A stretch of DNA of 64,000 bases from Euborellia annulipes (lineage: Eukaryota; Arthropoda; Insecta; Dermaptera; Anisolabididae): assembly GCA_023213315.1 (NCBI GenBank), contig JAKCPI010015045.1:48843-112842 (forward strand), given 5' to 3'. Both the position numbers and the translations under genes were made by a program. Below, piece after piece: positions 24,101 to 33,135 of this stretch; the first letter of the stretch is position 1, and each line of letters starts with the position of its first letter. The notes beneath the pieces were generated by a model. It saw only the letters and a program-made list of their open reading frames with translations, did no database searches and had not been told where the DNA came from.

Positions 24101-27100
24101 TACATACAGTAAGACCCTTTATTTTTATTTCAAGATTTAAGCAAAATTTTTTAATCAAATTTCTTTCAATATAAAGTATAAAAGCTAAAGGTCATATATT
24201 TTATGAGATAGTTATGGCACATCATTTCTAGAGAATTCTCTTTGAAGCCTAGGAAATTAAACGCATATACAGTATATATATATATATAAGAAACCTCTTT
24301 AGAGATTTATTATAAAAAAGAAAAAAAAAGAAATGAACAGGTGGAATGGTGATGTTGGAGTACGCGTAACAGTGAGAGGAGGAGACATTAGACAAAAATA
24401 GATGTTCAGATCAGTAAATAAATTCACTAATTACGGGTGACAGTTAAATTCACTACAGAAGGTTTTTTATATTTTTTCTACTTAGAACAACCAGGTTATC
24501 CAGGACAACCTGGACATCCAGGAGAACCAAGTCAGCCAGGTCAACCAGGCCGACCAGGACAACCGGGAGAGCCAGGAGAACCCGGGCATCCAGGACAACC
24601 AGGCAGACCAGGTCAACCAGGACAGCCAGGTCAACCAGGCCGACCAGGACAACCGGGAGAGCCAGGAGAACCCGGACATCCAGGACAACCAGGCAGACCA
24701 GGACAGCCTGGTCATCCAGGACAACCAGGCCAGCCAGGAGGGCCAGGACAACCAGGATATCCAGAACCAGGGCAACCAGGACAGCCTGGATACCCAGGTG
24801 AACCAGGCAGACCCGGTCAACCAGGACAGCCCGGACATCCAGGACAACCAGGACAGCCAGGAGGGCCAGGACAACCAGGATATCCAGAACCAGGGCAGCC
24901 TGGATACCCAGGTGAACCAGGCAGACCAGGTCAACCAGGACGGCCCGGACAACCAGGACAGCCCGGACATCCAGGACAACCCGGCAGACCAAGTCAACCA
25001 GGACAACCAGGTCAACCAGGCAGACCAGGACAACCAGGCCAGCCAGGATATCCAGAACCAGGGCAGCCTGGATACCCAGGTGAACCAGGCAGACCAGGTC
25101 AACCAGGACGGCCCGGACAACCAGGACAGCCCGGACATCCAGGACAACCCGGCAGACCAGGTCAACCAGGACAACCAGGCAGACCAGGTCAACCAGGACA
25201 ACCAGGATATCCAGAACCAGGGCAACCAGGACAGCCCGGATATCCAGGGCAACCAGGACAGCCTGGATATCCAGGTGAACCAGGCAGACCCGGTCAACCA
25301 GGACAACCCGGACAGCCAGGACAACCAGGACAACCAGGCCGACCAGGACAACCTGGAAGACCAGGACAACCAGGTAAAATTTTATATTTTCTCTCTCTTA
25401 AATCATTCGATTGAATTAAAGCTTGAAAAACTGTTAGAGGTGAAAAAAAAATTCCATTATTTCCCTTTTTAATTAATTAAACGCTTTTATTTAATTTACT
25501 CTTTCAAGGGCACCAACTTTTAGTCTTTGCACTTCCCGATGAGCTAGAGGTGTGAAATTGATATTTAAAGGTCATTTTTAGTGACAACACTGTATGCAGG
25601 TTTTTATCAAAATAGGCCAAACTAATGTGGTTCTTTATTTGAAACCTCACGCGAATTAATCTATTTTCAAAAGACTTCCCGATGAGCTAGAGGTGTGAAA
25701 TTTGATATTTAAGGGTCATTTTTGGTGACAATTAATAATTTTTAATTGGACCAAAATAGGCCAAATTAATGTGGTACTTTATTTGAAGCCTCACGGCTTC
25801 CTCCCTTTTTTTTTACTTTCACTTACCTCTATATATGTTAATATTTTCAGAAACTAGACTTTCTCCCGAGTAAAATGATATATGATATGTAATACATTGG
25901 GTCACTAGGAGGGTTCTAGGGGGGGGGGGTCAATATTTTTTTTCTTTAATAGTGTGTGGCCAAAATTGTGCGCTCGGCTTAGTCCGACCCTTTATTTTTA
26001 TTACATTTATACTGTCCTTATAAGCTTATAAATTAAGAAATAAAATTTACTGCATATATAGGCCAACCAGGTTACCCAGGACAACCTGGTCAACCAGGCT
26101 ACCCAGGACAACCCGGCCAACCAGGCTACCCAGGACAGCCCGGTCAACCAGGCCACCCAGGACAACCCGGTCAACCAGGCTACCCAGGACAACCCGGTCA
26201 ACCAGGCTACCCAGGACAACCCGGTCAACCAGGCCACCCAGGACAACCCGGTATATTTAATTTAATTTAAATTTTGAGTTTTAAAACACTTTCACTGTTT
26301 ATAATCAGAAATTTAAAGAAAAAGAGAAAAATTTACTATCATAACTTTGTGTTGGCATTAGAGCCGGCACAACTGGTAGGTAACTTTGAATTTTTTTTTT
26401 ACCTTTCTTTTTATTAGCCTAAAATAAGGGCGCAGAAAGTCAATTTGGACCAAAAATCTTTAAAAATAAGAAAAATTTTGAAGAAATATGAAGATGAATT
26501 TATCCTTTTAAACATTTTTAAAACAATTTTCAGGAGTCCCTAACAAGTCTGTTTGGGTTCCTCATAAAAAAAAAATTAAAACAACATTAGGGAATTATCG
26601 GATTTTTTTAGTAAAGCGGGCCTAATACACAAAATTTTCGTGTTACATGTCAGGGAGGTACCTAACTTAAATATCCAATTTCAATCTCGAAGTCCTTTCC
26701 CGTTCTTGAGAATTTTTTACCACAAAGACTAGCCGAACCCATTTTTATTAGAATCAGGGATACTCAAAAAACCGAATCAATTCAATATCTTTGAAAAACT
26801 TTTGACATGAATGCAATACTTTCTATTTTCTCTCTATATATTAACATATATACAGTATAGGTAAGAGAAAGTGAAATATTTGGTCCAAATTTACTAAATA
26901 GAGAAAAATGTTTGATTTTAAAAATATTCACAATTTATTTGATTTTTTACAGGTTGCTCATCTTGTCAACAGCCGCCAATTTATATCATCCCTTATCCAC
27001 TGCCAATTGTTCCAAGCCCCGGTTCCTGTCCTTGCTACCTTGTCCAACCTGGAAGTAACAACACTTCCAGCGGCTCCTCTTCTTCTTCCTCTACATATCC

Positions 27101-27407
27101 TCCTCAAACAGCACTCGCCATTCAAGAAGGTCAGCTTCCACCAGGGGCAATGATCGGCTTCATTCCCGTCGTTTTCTATCCCTATTGTCCTGGGAATGAC
27201 ACGAACAGCTCCCAGATTCAGCCCTCATTTCCCACTGCCTATCCCGTACCTTATCCATGCGGACAATGCTCAGGTGATAAAGGCTCAAGTTCACTACGCA
27301 GTTTCGAACAAATTCTCGCTCAAGTGCCGAACGGTGCAGTAGTACGGTCTCCTCATCGACGTAGATCCTCGAATGGTCAACGAACCGCTAAACGAGTTAG
27401 CGTATGA
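12052..27407 (+). CDS. Secreted RR-domain cuticle protein with giant collagen-like Gly-X-Y region (whole gene, exons 2-11)
   Basis: Ten exons with GT-AG borders join in one reading frame and give about 1,890 residues if the frame breaks in exons 5 and 8 are treated as errors. Order: signal peptide end, charged linker, chitin-binding RR domain (exon 3 into 4), His/acid-rich linker (exon 4), Gly-X-Y repeats (exons 5-10), Cys-containing C-terminus (exon 11). RR domains bind chitin in arthropod cuticle; the product is inferred to be an extracellular structural cuticle protein, possibly elastic or triple-helical. Nothing suggests an enzyme. The closest architecture I know is the pro-resilin type (RR domain plus Gly/Pro repeats), but the domain here lies at the N-terminus and the repeat is Gly-Gln-Pro. 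Exon coordinates are given separately. The first coding exon is not certain. Confidence 0.85.
13160..13262 (-). repeat. SINE tail fragment
   Basis: The reverse complement gives TATATGGCCTGAGTTTCC, GAAAAGACTGTGTGAATG and the GTGTGTGTTTGAGTGTG tail of the main SINE family. Confidence 0.65.
13358..13436. repeat. Terminal hairpin of repeat family H
   Basis: ATCTGG..ACAACTTTCAATTACCG / GGTAAGAGAAAGTTGTGTGC..CAGAT: the same facing arms that end the long family H copies, here alone. Confidence 0.6.
13579..13725 (+). CDS. Exon 3: Rebers-Riddiford chitin-binding domain
   Basis: The acceptor TTTTACAG leads into [13 protein letters not shown], then [20 protein letters not shown] and [16 protein letters not shown]. 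This is the chitin_bind_4 pattern: the YxFxY opening, the acid/Gly middle with GxYGYxDPxG, and the closing YVSDxxGY completed by exon 4. The usual Ala of the Y-x-A-D motif is Ser here (YVSD). The aromatic residues on the beta strands that contact chitin in this family are conserved. The exon is 147 bases, starts and ends in phase 1, and has a strong GTGAGT donor. The domain assignment is secure; whether it is RR-1 or RR-2 cannot be said. Confidence 0.92.
13810..14088 (+). CDS. Exon 4: end of RR domain and His/Asp/Glu-rich linker
   Basis: After an 84-base intron the exon completes the RR domain ([19 protein letters not shown]). It continues with an acidic, Gly- and His-rich stretch including six consecutive histidines ([11 protein letters not shown]), then [19 protein letters not shown] and a Pro/Arg/Gly segment that leads into the repeats. 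There is a single Cys (KGCGK). His-rich stretches in cuticle proteins are suggested to bind metals or respond to pH; that role is inference here. The 279-base exon is phase 1 at both ends and its donor is GTATAT. Confidence 0.88.
14140..14425 (+). repeat. tRNA-derived SINE in intron 4
   Basis: A tRNA-like head with GTGTGGTTAGCACGTCTGACC (box A region) and CTGGTTCGATTCCTGGGCC (a perfect box B GGTTCGATTCC) is followed by a unique body ending CCGACATGGTGGGCC. It is a different family from the main SINE. It is not a functional tRNA because no acceptor stem closes. Confidence 0.6.
14494..14707 (+). CDS. Exon 5: first Gly-Pro-Gly repeat exon, with a one-base frameshift
   Basis: It starts [20 protein letters not shown] and runs into GPGGPGG repeats, ending [13 protein letters not shown]. 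Its length is one base more than a phase 1-1 exon would need. The frame shifts at a run of seven G at 14604-14610: before it the Gly-Pro pattern is in the frame from the acceptor, after it in the next frame, which is the one that matches the donor. With six G the exon is fully open (71 codons). The extra G is most likely a homopolymer sequencing error, though a real mutation cannot be excluded. Confidence 0.78.
15346..16204. mobile_element. hAT-like element carrying a family H copy
   Basis: AATGGGCGTATCCA at the left and TGGACACGTCCATG at the right are imperfect inverted repeats. The flanks CATAGACC and CAAAGACC agree at seven of eight positions. A family H copy occupies about 15494-16115 and includes an intact GTTGCCATGGTAAC at 15939. 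Confidence 0.5.
16334..17173 (+). CDS. Exon 6: 280-codon GPGG / GYP / GSYP repeat
   Basis: The acceptor ATTTTAG is followed by [18 protein letters not shown] and a continuous repeat of Gly-Gly-Pro, Gly-Pro-Ser, Gly-Tyr-Pro and Gly-His-Pro triplets to a GTAGAG donor. The 840 bases are in frame throughout, phase 1 at both ends. Gly falls at every third position over long runs, so it can be read as collagen-like Gly-X-Y, but recurring GSYPGG units break the triplet register. The same composition (GPGGX) is also typical of elastic silk and resilin-like proteins, so elastomer and triple helix both remain possible. No Met and almost no residues besides G, P, S, Y, H, R, T and A occur. Large ORFs in other frames here are shadows. 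Confidence 0.88.
17298..17354 (+). CDS. Exon 7: 57-base micro-exon with a Cys-Pro-Cys motif
   Basis: Between the two large repeat exons an ATTCCAG acceptor is followed by 57 open bases and a GTTAGT donor, again phase 1 to phase 1. It encodes [19 protein letters not shown], a non-repetitive spacer. The Pro-Cys-Pro-Cys echoes SCPCYL in the last exon, which supports it being real. Being symmetric, it could be skipped without a frame change, so alternative splicing is possible. Confidence 0.6.
17540..17865 (+). repeat. Diverged family H fragment
   Basis: TCGGTGTCGGGATTTTGGTGG and CTCAAGAACGGGAAAGG match the family core; both ends are lost. The ORF over it is incidental. Confidence 0.5.
18024..18898. 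mobile_element. Candidate inverted-repeat transposon with a nested hAT left end
   Basis: TTATGCCGGGTTTCAAGAAC at the left faces CTTGCAAACCGGCATAA at the right. No target duplication is certain. Within it, 18615-18765 is a left end of the CAGGGGCGTATATAGAAATT family. Confidence 0.4.
19598..20285 (+). repeat. Family H, near full-length reference copy
   Basis: The left end is ACATTCTCTTACCTC..TATATA..GAGAGAGAAAGTATTGG. The middle has ATGTCGAGATTTTGATGG, a TCTG/TGTG run, AGTACTAGTACTTTACTGATG and an X-box at 20080. The right end is a 40-base hairpin, ATCTGGTGTGACAAGCACAG..GGTAAGAGAAAG..CCAGTCACACCAGAT. About 690 bases, without coding capacity. It may be a foldback or non-autonomous DNA element; the superfamily is unknown. 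Confidence 0.75.
20507..22959 (+). CDS. Exon 8: about 817-codon Gly-Gln-Pro repeat, frame broken about ten times
   Basis: The acceptor TTTACAG is followed by [18 protein letters not shown] and then near-perfect [12 protein letters not shown] and GRP triplets, with occasional PSQP. The exon ends at a GTAATT donor. The Gly-X-Y pattern changes frame near 20740, 21165, 21189, 21253, 21394, 21456, 21491, between 21515 and 21550, at 21830 and at 22313; the net change leaves the length two bases off. In each case the pattern continues in another frame without loss of repeat identity. That points to consensus errors in a hard-to-assemble repeat rather than decay, but a pseudogene cannot be excluded. 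The large ORF spanning most of this exon is a mixture of frames and not a protein. Confidence 0.75.
22960..24485 (+). other. Intron 8 of the cuticle gene
   Basis: 1.5 kb of AT-rich sequence without recognisable repeats or exons, apart from a short TA run near 24275. Confidence 0.5.
24486..25373 (+). CDS. Exon 9: 296-codon Gly-Gln-Pro repeat with GYPEPG interruptions
   Basis: It starts [19 protein letters not shown] and stays open to a GTAAAA donor, phase 1 at both ends. Pro sits almost always in the third position of Gly-X-Pro; X is Gln, Arg, Glu, His, Tyr or Gly. The strict triplet is interrupted four times by GYPEPG, regularly spaced, as expected for units of a higher-order repeat. Collagens tolerate such short interruptions as flexible points. 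The frame is intact, unlike exon 8, although the base-level repeats are nearly the same. Confidence 0.88.
25374..26061 (+). other. Intron 9 with an internal direct repeat
   Basis: Two copies of a roughly 130-base unit (CTTCCCGATGAGCTAGAGGTGTG.., at about 25533 and 25674) lie in tandem, followed by a family H scrap (CTCTATATATGTTAATA) near 25825. Confidence 0.5.
26062..26250 (+). CDS. Exon 10: seven tandem copies of a 9-residue unit
   Basis: The exon is exactly seven 27-base units encoding GQPG(Y/H)PGQP, almost identical in DNA, with phase 1 borders and a GTATAT donor. The unit equals three Gly-X-Y triplets. Such recent tandem expansion shows how the larger repeat exons probably grew. Confidence 0.88.
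26251..26952 (+). other. Intron 10 with a reversed family H fragment
   Basis: From about 26625 to 26872 the reverse complement matches the family H left half (TACTTTCTCTTACC..TATATA, CAAGAACGGGAAAGG). Confidence 0.55.
26953..27407 (+). CDS. Exon 11: non-repetitive Cys-containing C-terminal domain and stop
   Basis: The acceptor TTTTTTACAG leads into [20 protein letters not shown], a Ser-rich linker, then a hydrophobic block ([30 protein letters not shown]) and [13 protein letters not shown] basic tail [19 protein letters not shown] ends at TGA 27407. It has eight Cys, including CSSC, CPC and CGQC, which suggests disulfide cross-linking of chains; that is inference. I do not recognise a named family. 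The length from the border is 150 codons plus stop, fully open. The higher GC than the flanks and the clean end confirm it as the terminal exon. Confidence 0.85.
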
Positions 27408-27637
27408 GAACTCTCCTCTTTCCTCCTCTGAATTTTAACTATTTATTAAATTGAGTGTGTAAGGGTGATTGGGGATTGTCAAAAAAAATTCCATTATTCT
27501 TTGAACTCCTGTGTCTAACCGAAGCATATATTTTTCCAATGTTCAAATGTGCCAAATTTTATAATATTTAGTATCTCAGAATTATAATTAGTATTAGGGG
27601 ATTTTGAATATATGCTTCATGTTTTTATGTTTATAAA

Positions 27638-27643
27638 AATAAA
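27638..27643 (+). terminator. Candidate polyadenylation signal of the cuticle gene
   Basis: AATAAA about 230 bases after the stop codon. Another AATAAA-like group lies near 27740. Either could serve; no cleavage-site evidence is available. Confidence 0.45.
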
Positions 27644-30364
27644 AACATTAATAGACGCAGAAGTTTAATGAAACAAAAAAATGTTTTTTGTACTTAAAAT
27701 AATTTAAAGATATGTATTTAATAAATAATATTTAAAATAAAATAAAGGCTTTTATTATCAACAATTGGTATAACTCTGATAACTCTGAAAAATCCTTCAT
27801 TTAATTTGAAGATTAATTTTTTTAGTAGTATCCTTCTTGACGAGGCTATCAGCCATGAGGATAAAGCAATTAAGATTATAACCCTGAGATGAAAACAACT
27901 AGAGTTCAAATCTCCGTATGACAAAAAATTATCAAATTCTATTATTTGAGATGCCTCCTCCTGAGGAATGAAACAGTAACCCACCTCAGTATCATTTGCA
28001 TGAGAGTTATCCTTCAGGATAACAACAGCGTGTCAAGTCTGGCACAAATTACTGAAGAGAAAACCCTATTTATATATTTTATTTAAATATAAAACTGAAT
28101 TTGCCTGACAATGCAATTAAAATGACAAGCTATTCAAAAAAATATGTTTCCTTTATGATATGCATTCAGAAGAAAGCAATTGAATTTGATTTTTTACATC
28201 CAAAAAAGCTGGAGATTTCGGGAAAAAAAAGCCGGAGATTTAGGTAAAAGCTGGAAAGTCGGATGCCCTAGGGCCTCTATGTCGGTATCGAGGGACGCCA
28301 AAGGCTTGATGCGCCTGGGGAGGAGGGGGTCGAGTGCCCCCCTTCGCCCCCACCTGGATTTTCTACTGCCTTAGGGAATTAACTAAGCGCCACTCTTAGA
28401 GGCAATAAAAAATATTATTTCTCATATTCCTAAGAAGCCCAATCCTCCCTCTGAATAATAAATAAAAATTATTAGCATAGAGTTTTTGGTATAAACGATT
28501 AATAGTGTTGATAAATTAATTGAAAATGTAAAAGATTAAGCCCGGAAGCACAGAGGTAGAGATCTCTCTTTTTATGCTAGGGGTTTAAGTGCTTCTCATT
28601 CAAAAAGATAAAATTTTCTAAATTATATTAGGTACTAATTAATTTATAATAATAGGTACGAGATCTAAATGACGAAAAAAACTTTAAAAAAGAAAAACAC
28701 GATGAGTTAGTTATATTATTCAACTATGAATCAAATACCGAGAGCAAAATACGCAGTAATATTATATATTGGGTACTTTTTCTTTTTTTTCAATAATTAC
28801 AGTAATCCCCATAAACCAAGACTAGATATTTTATATTATATATATATATAAATAATTTATTTAATAAACATCTTAAAATTTTCAATAAAATAGTCTTTTC
28901 GGCATCTTAGACTATTTAGACTTTAAACGATACCTAATTAATATAGGTATCTATATATTGGAATCGAGGCACATTTATTTATACACTTTTGTAACCAAAT
29001 GTTTTAAATAAATTCATATCGGACTGGGTGAGGCCCGAACCCAGTCCCCTTTTAGATTATCAATATATTTGTCAATGTCTCTGAACCACGCCAGAATTGG
29101 AAGAATATAAGACCCGAAGAAAAAATTAAACTTTGATTTTTCGAATCACCGAATTCAAATTTTCGAAACACCTTAGGCCTATAGGTAGGGTATAGGCCTA
29201 CTAAAAAATGAAGGATAAACGATACTTCCGACTCCCCGTTAACACGTTAACCCATCACAATAAATCTATAAAATTAATACAACAGATGGTCTTAAGAAAA
29301 TTAAAAGTGAAAGTCTAAATGGCCTAAGTTACCGAAAAGATTAATTAATTATAGAAAAAAAAATTTTCATTTCTTGAGGCTGGCTGACATCACAATATCC
29401 GCACCATTTTGCATTCAACATCAACTAACAAGGTATGTGACAAATGTTATTATATTCATTAAAAAAAAGATGAAACGTCATGGTAAATGATGAGAAATTT
29501 CCCCTTCAGAAGTTGCCCCCCTCCATATGAGTTCCTATCTCGCCTTGTTCTGAGACCCAGGTGTCAAACAGTTAAGAACTAGTAATCAGAGAGTGAAAAC
29601 ATGAGAAGAAGAAGAAGACAAGAACGTGAAAAAGTTAATGTTTTCATTTATTTATATGTAATAAAATTTTGCATCCTACATCGATTAAATAACAAGGTAT
29701 GCGACAGATGTTATATTCATTAAAAAAGTATTTATTTGGGTTTTTAATCAATATTTAATCATTTAATTAATTTTAAACTGGTAACTGTTCGCTCTAGTTG
29801 AAACATTATGATTTAATTAAAAAAAAAAATATATATATATAAAAAAAAATATATAAATAATCAATGTGTGTTTTAGTTTCTTTATAAAAACCAGATAAAA
29901 TTTTCTTTTTTTTTAATGTAAGAATAGTATAAGATCGGCTCATGTAGGGGGTAATTTTTCTTGGTATATAATAGTGTCTTTTTTTGTTTAATTTCGGGCC
30001 GGAAAAACAAGCATGTGAAACATCCCCCGTTAGACATCGCTATTGATTAAAGAGACAATCAAACCCTAATGGTCTCTGAAGCCGAAAATAGGTAGCCTAA
30101 CTTATTCAAAAAAAAAAAAAAAAAGGTTAATCTTTACTCCAAGAGGATGCTGGCTTACACTTCACTAGTTCACTCTTTTGACATTAGCTCTACGTTCATG
30201 ATTCTTAAGCCGAGAATTCTTATAATAAAGATTAGCCGAAAAAAAGATTCTAAATAATTAGGATATATTAAGTCAAAAATGCTTTTGCTTGCGATAAATC
30301 CGCAGAGGCGATAAATTATTCGGCCCTTCGCCATACAATAAATAGATAAATAGTTTTGACTCAC
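27644..30364. other. Non-coding stretch downstream of the cuticle gene
   Basis: It holds a copy of the second SINE family (27880-28060), a short GC-rich patch near 28250-28370 whose ORF I do not trust, and a reversed SINE (28899-29095, with B-box-like GGGTTCGGGCCTC on the minus strand). The rest is AT-rich unique sequence. No gene is supported. Confidence 0.5.
27880..28060 (+). repeat. Second SINE family, uninterrupted copy
   Basis: TTATAACCCTGAGATG, CTAGAGTTCAAATCTCCG (box-B-like), CCCACCTCAGTATCATTTGC and GTGTCAAGTCTGGCAC correspond to the interrupted copy at 10435-10795. Confidence 0.6.
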
Positions 30365-30461
30365 TCTTGCTGTAATCAGGTTGGAAGGTCTCAGGAGTTG
30401 CTGGAGATGTAAGCAGAAATAGGATAGTGGACATTAGGGATAGCACATCTGCTTGAATAAT
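30365..30461 (-). CDS. Candidate signal-peptide exon of a second secreted protein (copy A)
   Basis: On the minus strand ATTTTACTTTACAG is followed by 97 open bases and a strong GTGAGT donor in phase 1. It reads IIQADVLSLMSTILFLLTSP, then ATPETFQPDYSK. The core STILFLLTSPA looks like a signal peptide, and an internal ATG (MSTILFLL) could be the start. The phase-1 end matches the cuticle gene style. A related exon lies at 41054-41155. No downstream exon was found, so function is unknown. Confidence 0.4.
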
Positions 30462-31203
30462 CTGTAAAGTAAAATTATATTATTAAAAAGGTTTAGTTTT
30501 TTGTTTATTGATAAACATTTTAATTTTAATTCCCCGAGTAAAAATGATTGAAAATGATCGAGGGATCCACAAGCTCGCAGCAGGTCTGCGTAGTGAGTCT
30601 TTACGGACACACAGGGATATATCTCAAAAAAGACTTGATTTTAAATTGGGCTATTTAAAAAAATATCTAAAATATAAGAAAACTTTGCAAAATTTCTATC
30701 TTAATTTTTTTATAGGTCAGCTTAAATAAATAAAATAAAAAAAAAAGACAAGAAAACATAACATCAATCACGAGACCCTAATCGACTTGAATGTCTGGCT
30801 GCTGAGGCGATCAGTTGGAGACAGCGACAAACGAGTTAAGGAGGACCTCTCGCTACAAATTAATTTCAAGTCCAAGTGGATTGGAAGAACAAAAATCAGT
30901 AAATAGTCTTGTAAAATAATTCTTAAAAGAAAAAATTATTCTGTAGAAAATCTATTTGACCGAAATTGTGATGTATTAATTAATTATATACACTGCTGGT
31001 TTACATGTTTATATATATATATATATATTCAATAACGGTTATTGTAAAGTCTTAAATGGCCTAAGTTGCCAAAAAGACTGTGTATATGTGTGTGTGAGTG
31101 TGAATGGAAAAAAGTGTGAGTGTTTAAAAAAAAAAGTGATGCCAAGCTTGGTATTGATGACCCCAAGCAAATCAGCGTGTGGAATATCCCTCAGTAGCCA
31201 TCA

Positions 31204-32070
31204 GCATTTTTAAAAATCTGGTGTGACTGGCGCACAGCACACAACTTTCTCTTACCCTTCGGTAAGAGAAAGTTGCGCACCGTGCTGGTCACACCAGATT
31301 TTTTGTGTCGAGATATATTTAGTTTCCGATAGCACCTTAGTTTCAAACTTGCATTTTAAATGTTGACTGCTTCAAATAAACTATGGTTATTTTTCAAAAT
31401 TTTAATCTCATATTTGGACATTTTATACACAATATAGATTCGTAAATAAATACAAAATTTCATAAGAATTGGAAAAAAAATTTTAAATGCCTAAAAAGTT
31501 CAAAAGGGGACCCCTTTTGAATCGAAATTAACATACAAATCCCTATAGGAAATTAACATTGTTCCTATGCGAAGATAAGGTGGAAAGGGAATTTAAAAGA
31601 GTAGAGAGAGACGATAATGTTTGCAAGTGAGAGAGAGACATATATGTTTTCTTTGAAACAATTAAAGACACAAATAAAATAAAAATAAATGGGAATTTAA
31701 ATAATAATTGATTTTTAATCTAATAAAAAGAAAAAGATTTAAATTCGGTTACCATGGCAACCATTTCTATCTTTCCTATGAAGAACAAGAGTAAAGTGGT
31801 CTTCAGAAGATTTCAACGGCAAAATGAGAATATACATTTTAAAGAGCATCTAAAAAATAGTTCATTTATGAATTTTAAAAAAAATCCTTGGAGGGAATTT
31901 TGAGAAAATAAAAAAAAACTGAAAAAGTACATCAGTAAAGTACTAGTACTTTTTGGCCGATTTTGTTCAAAAGCTTATTTTGAGATTCTTCAAAGGTACC
32001 TAAGTTAAATATAAAATTTCAATCCGATAGCTCAATTCCTTCATGCTAAAAAAATGGGTCCACACACACA

Positions 32071-32105
<35 letters not shown>

Positions 32106-32242
32106 CAATTTGCGGGACCCACTTTTTTGGACTCAGGGGACCTCAAAACATGTATATCCATCAAAATCTGGACATCGAATTTTTGACATGATCGCAATAC
32201 TTTCTCTCTCTATATATTTCATATATAGGGTAGAGAAAGTAA
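31204..32242 (-). repeat. Family H, minus-strand copy with a 400-base insertion
   Basis: The terminal hairpin (31204-31305) is intact with 40-base arms. The body resumes at the X-box (31748) and runs to CTCTATATATTTCATATATAG at the far end. The part between about 31340 and 31740 does not match other copies. A (CA)n run lies at 32062-32102. Confidence 0.65.
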
Positions 32243-32384
32243 AAATACATTAATGGATAAAGACCCCTAAATGGCTTCTGAAGCCGAAAAGGGTTTTTTT
32301 TTTTTTTTTTTTTTTTTAAGGGGACCCAGAAAGTAAACTTCAATGTGATTGCTCTAATATAAATACTTTAAATTTTATGAAAAC

Positions 32385-33025
32385 AAACATTTTTCGCTTG
32401 AATTATAGAGGAAGTATTCATGTCAAAAATTCGATGTCGAGATTTTGTAGGATATAACACTGGTATACGTTTTGAGGTCACCTGAGTCCAAAAAAGTGGT
32501 TTTCACGACATGGTCGGTCTGTTGTGTGTGTCTGTCTGTCTGTAAAAAAAATATCTCAGGAACTAAAAGAGCTGCCAGGTTGAAATTTTATATTTAATTT
32601 AGGCACCACCCCCCCAAGGGGTGAAAATAAACTTTTAAACAAAATCTTATTGATGCACTTTTTTAGTTTTTTACCAATTTTCTCAAAATTTGCTCTATCG
32701 ATTTTGATTAACATTCAAAAATCAATTATTTTTAAGATGCTCTTCGGAACGTATATTCTCATTTTGCCCTCAAAATTGTTTGTAGCACAATTTACTCTTG
32801 TTCTTCAAAGGAAAGATATGAGAAATGGTTGCCATGGTAACAAAATATAAATATTTTTCTATGATTATAAATTTTACAACTTGAATTCTAATGTATAAGC
32901 GGAAACTTAATAAGTTTATATATCGACACAAAAAATCAGGTATGGTAAGCACAGAACGCAACTTTCGATTACCGAAGGTAAGAGAAAGTTGTGTGCTGTG
33001 TGACCAGTCACACCAGATTTTTTTC
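32385..33025 (+). repeat. Family H, plus-strand copy
   Basis: Core ATTCGATGTCGAGATTTTG, TGTCTGTCTGTCTG, an intact X-box at 32828, and the right-end hairpin AACTTTCGATTACCG / GGTAAGAGAAAGTTGTGTG. It directly abuts the minus-strand copy, so two copies lie nearly back to back. Confidence 0.7.
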
Positions 33026-33034
33026 GTTTGTGGG

Positions 33035-33135
33035 CCAAACGTTCTATGGTCTCCCCGGGATCTCCACTCTTTCGGGGAAAACATAGATTGGAGATCCTGA
33101 GTTAGATTTAAGAGGGCCTTGGAACGTTTGGCCCG
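33035..33135. repeat. SINE-like repeat related to 50250-50420
   Basis: GGGCCAAACGTTCTATGG and TTGGAACGTTTGGCCCGCC flank TGGAGATCCTGAGTT. The same pattern recurs near 50340. Confidence 0.4.

Noticed and set aside
24453..25472. Asp/Gln-rich plus-strand ORF and minus-strand ORFs over exon 9
   Set aside because: They are alternative-frame readings of an exon that is fully open in the frame consistent with its splice sites.
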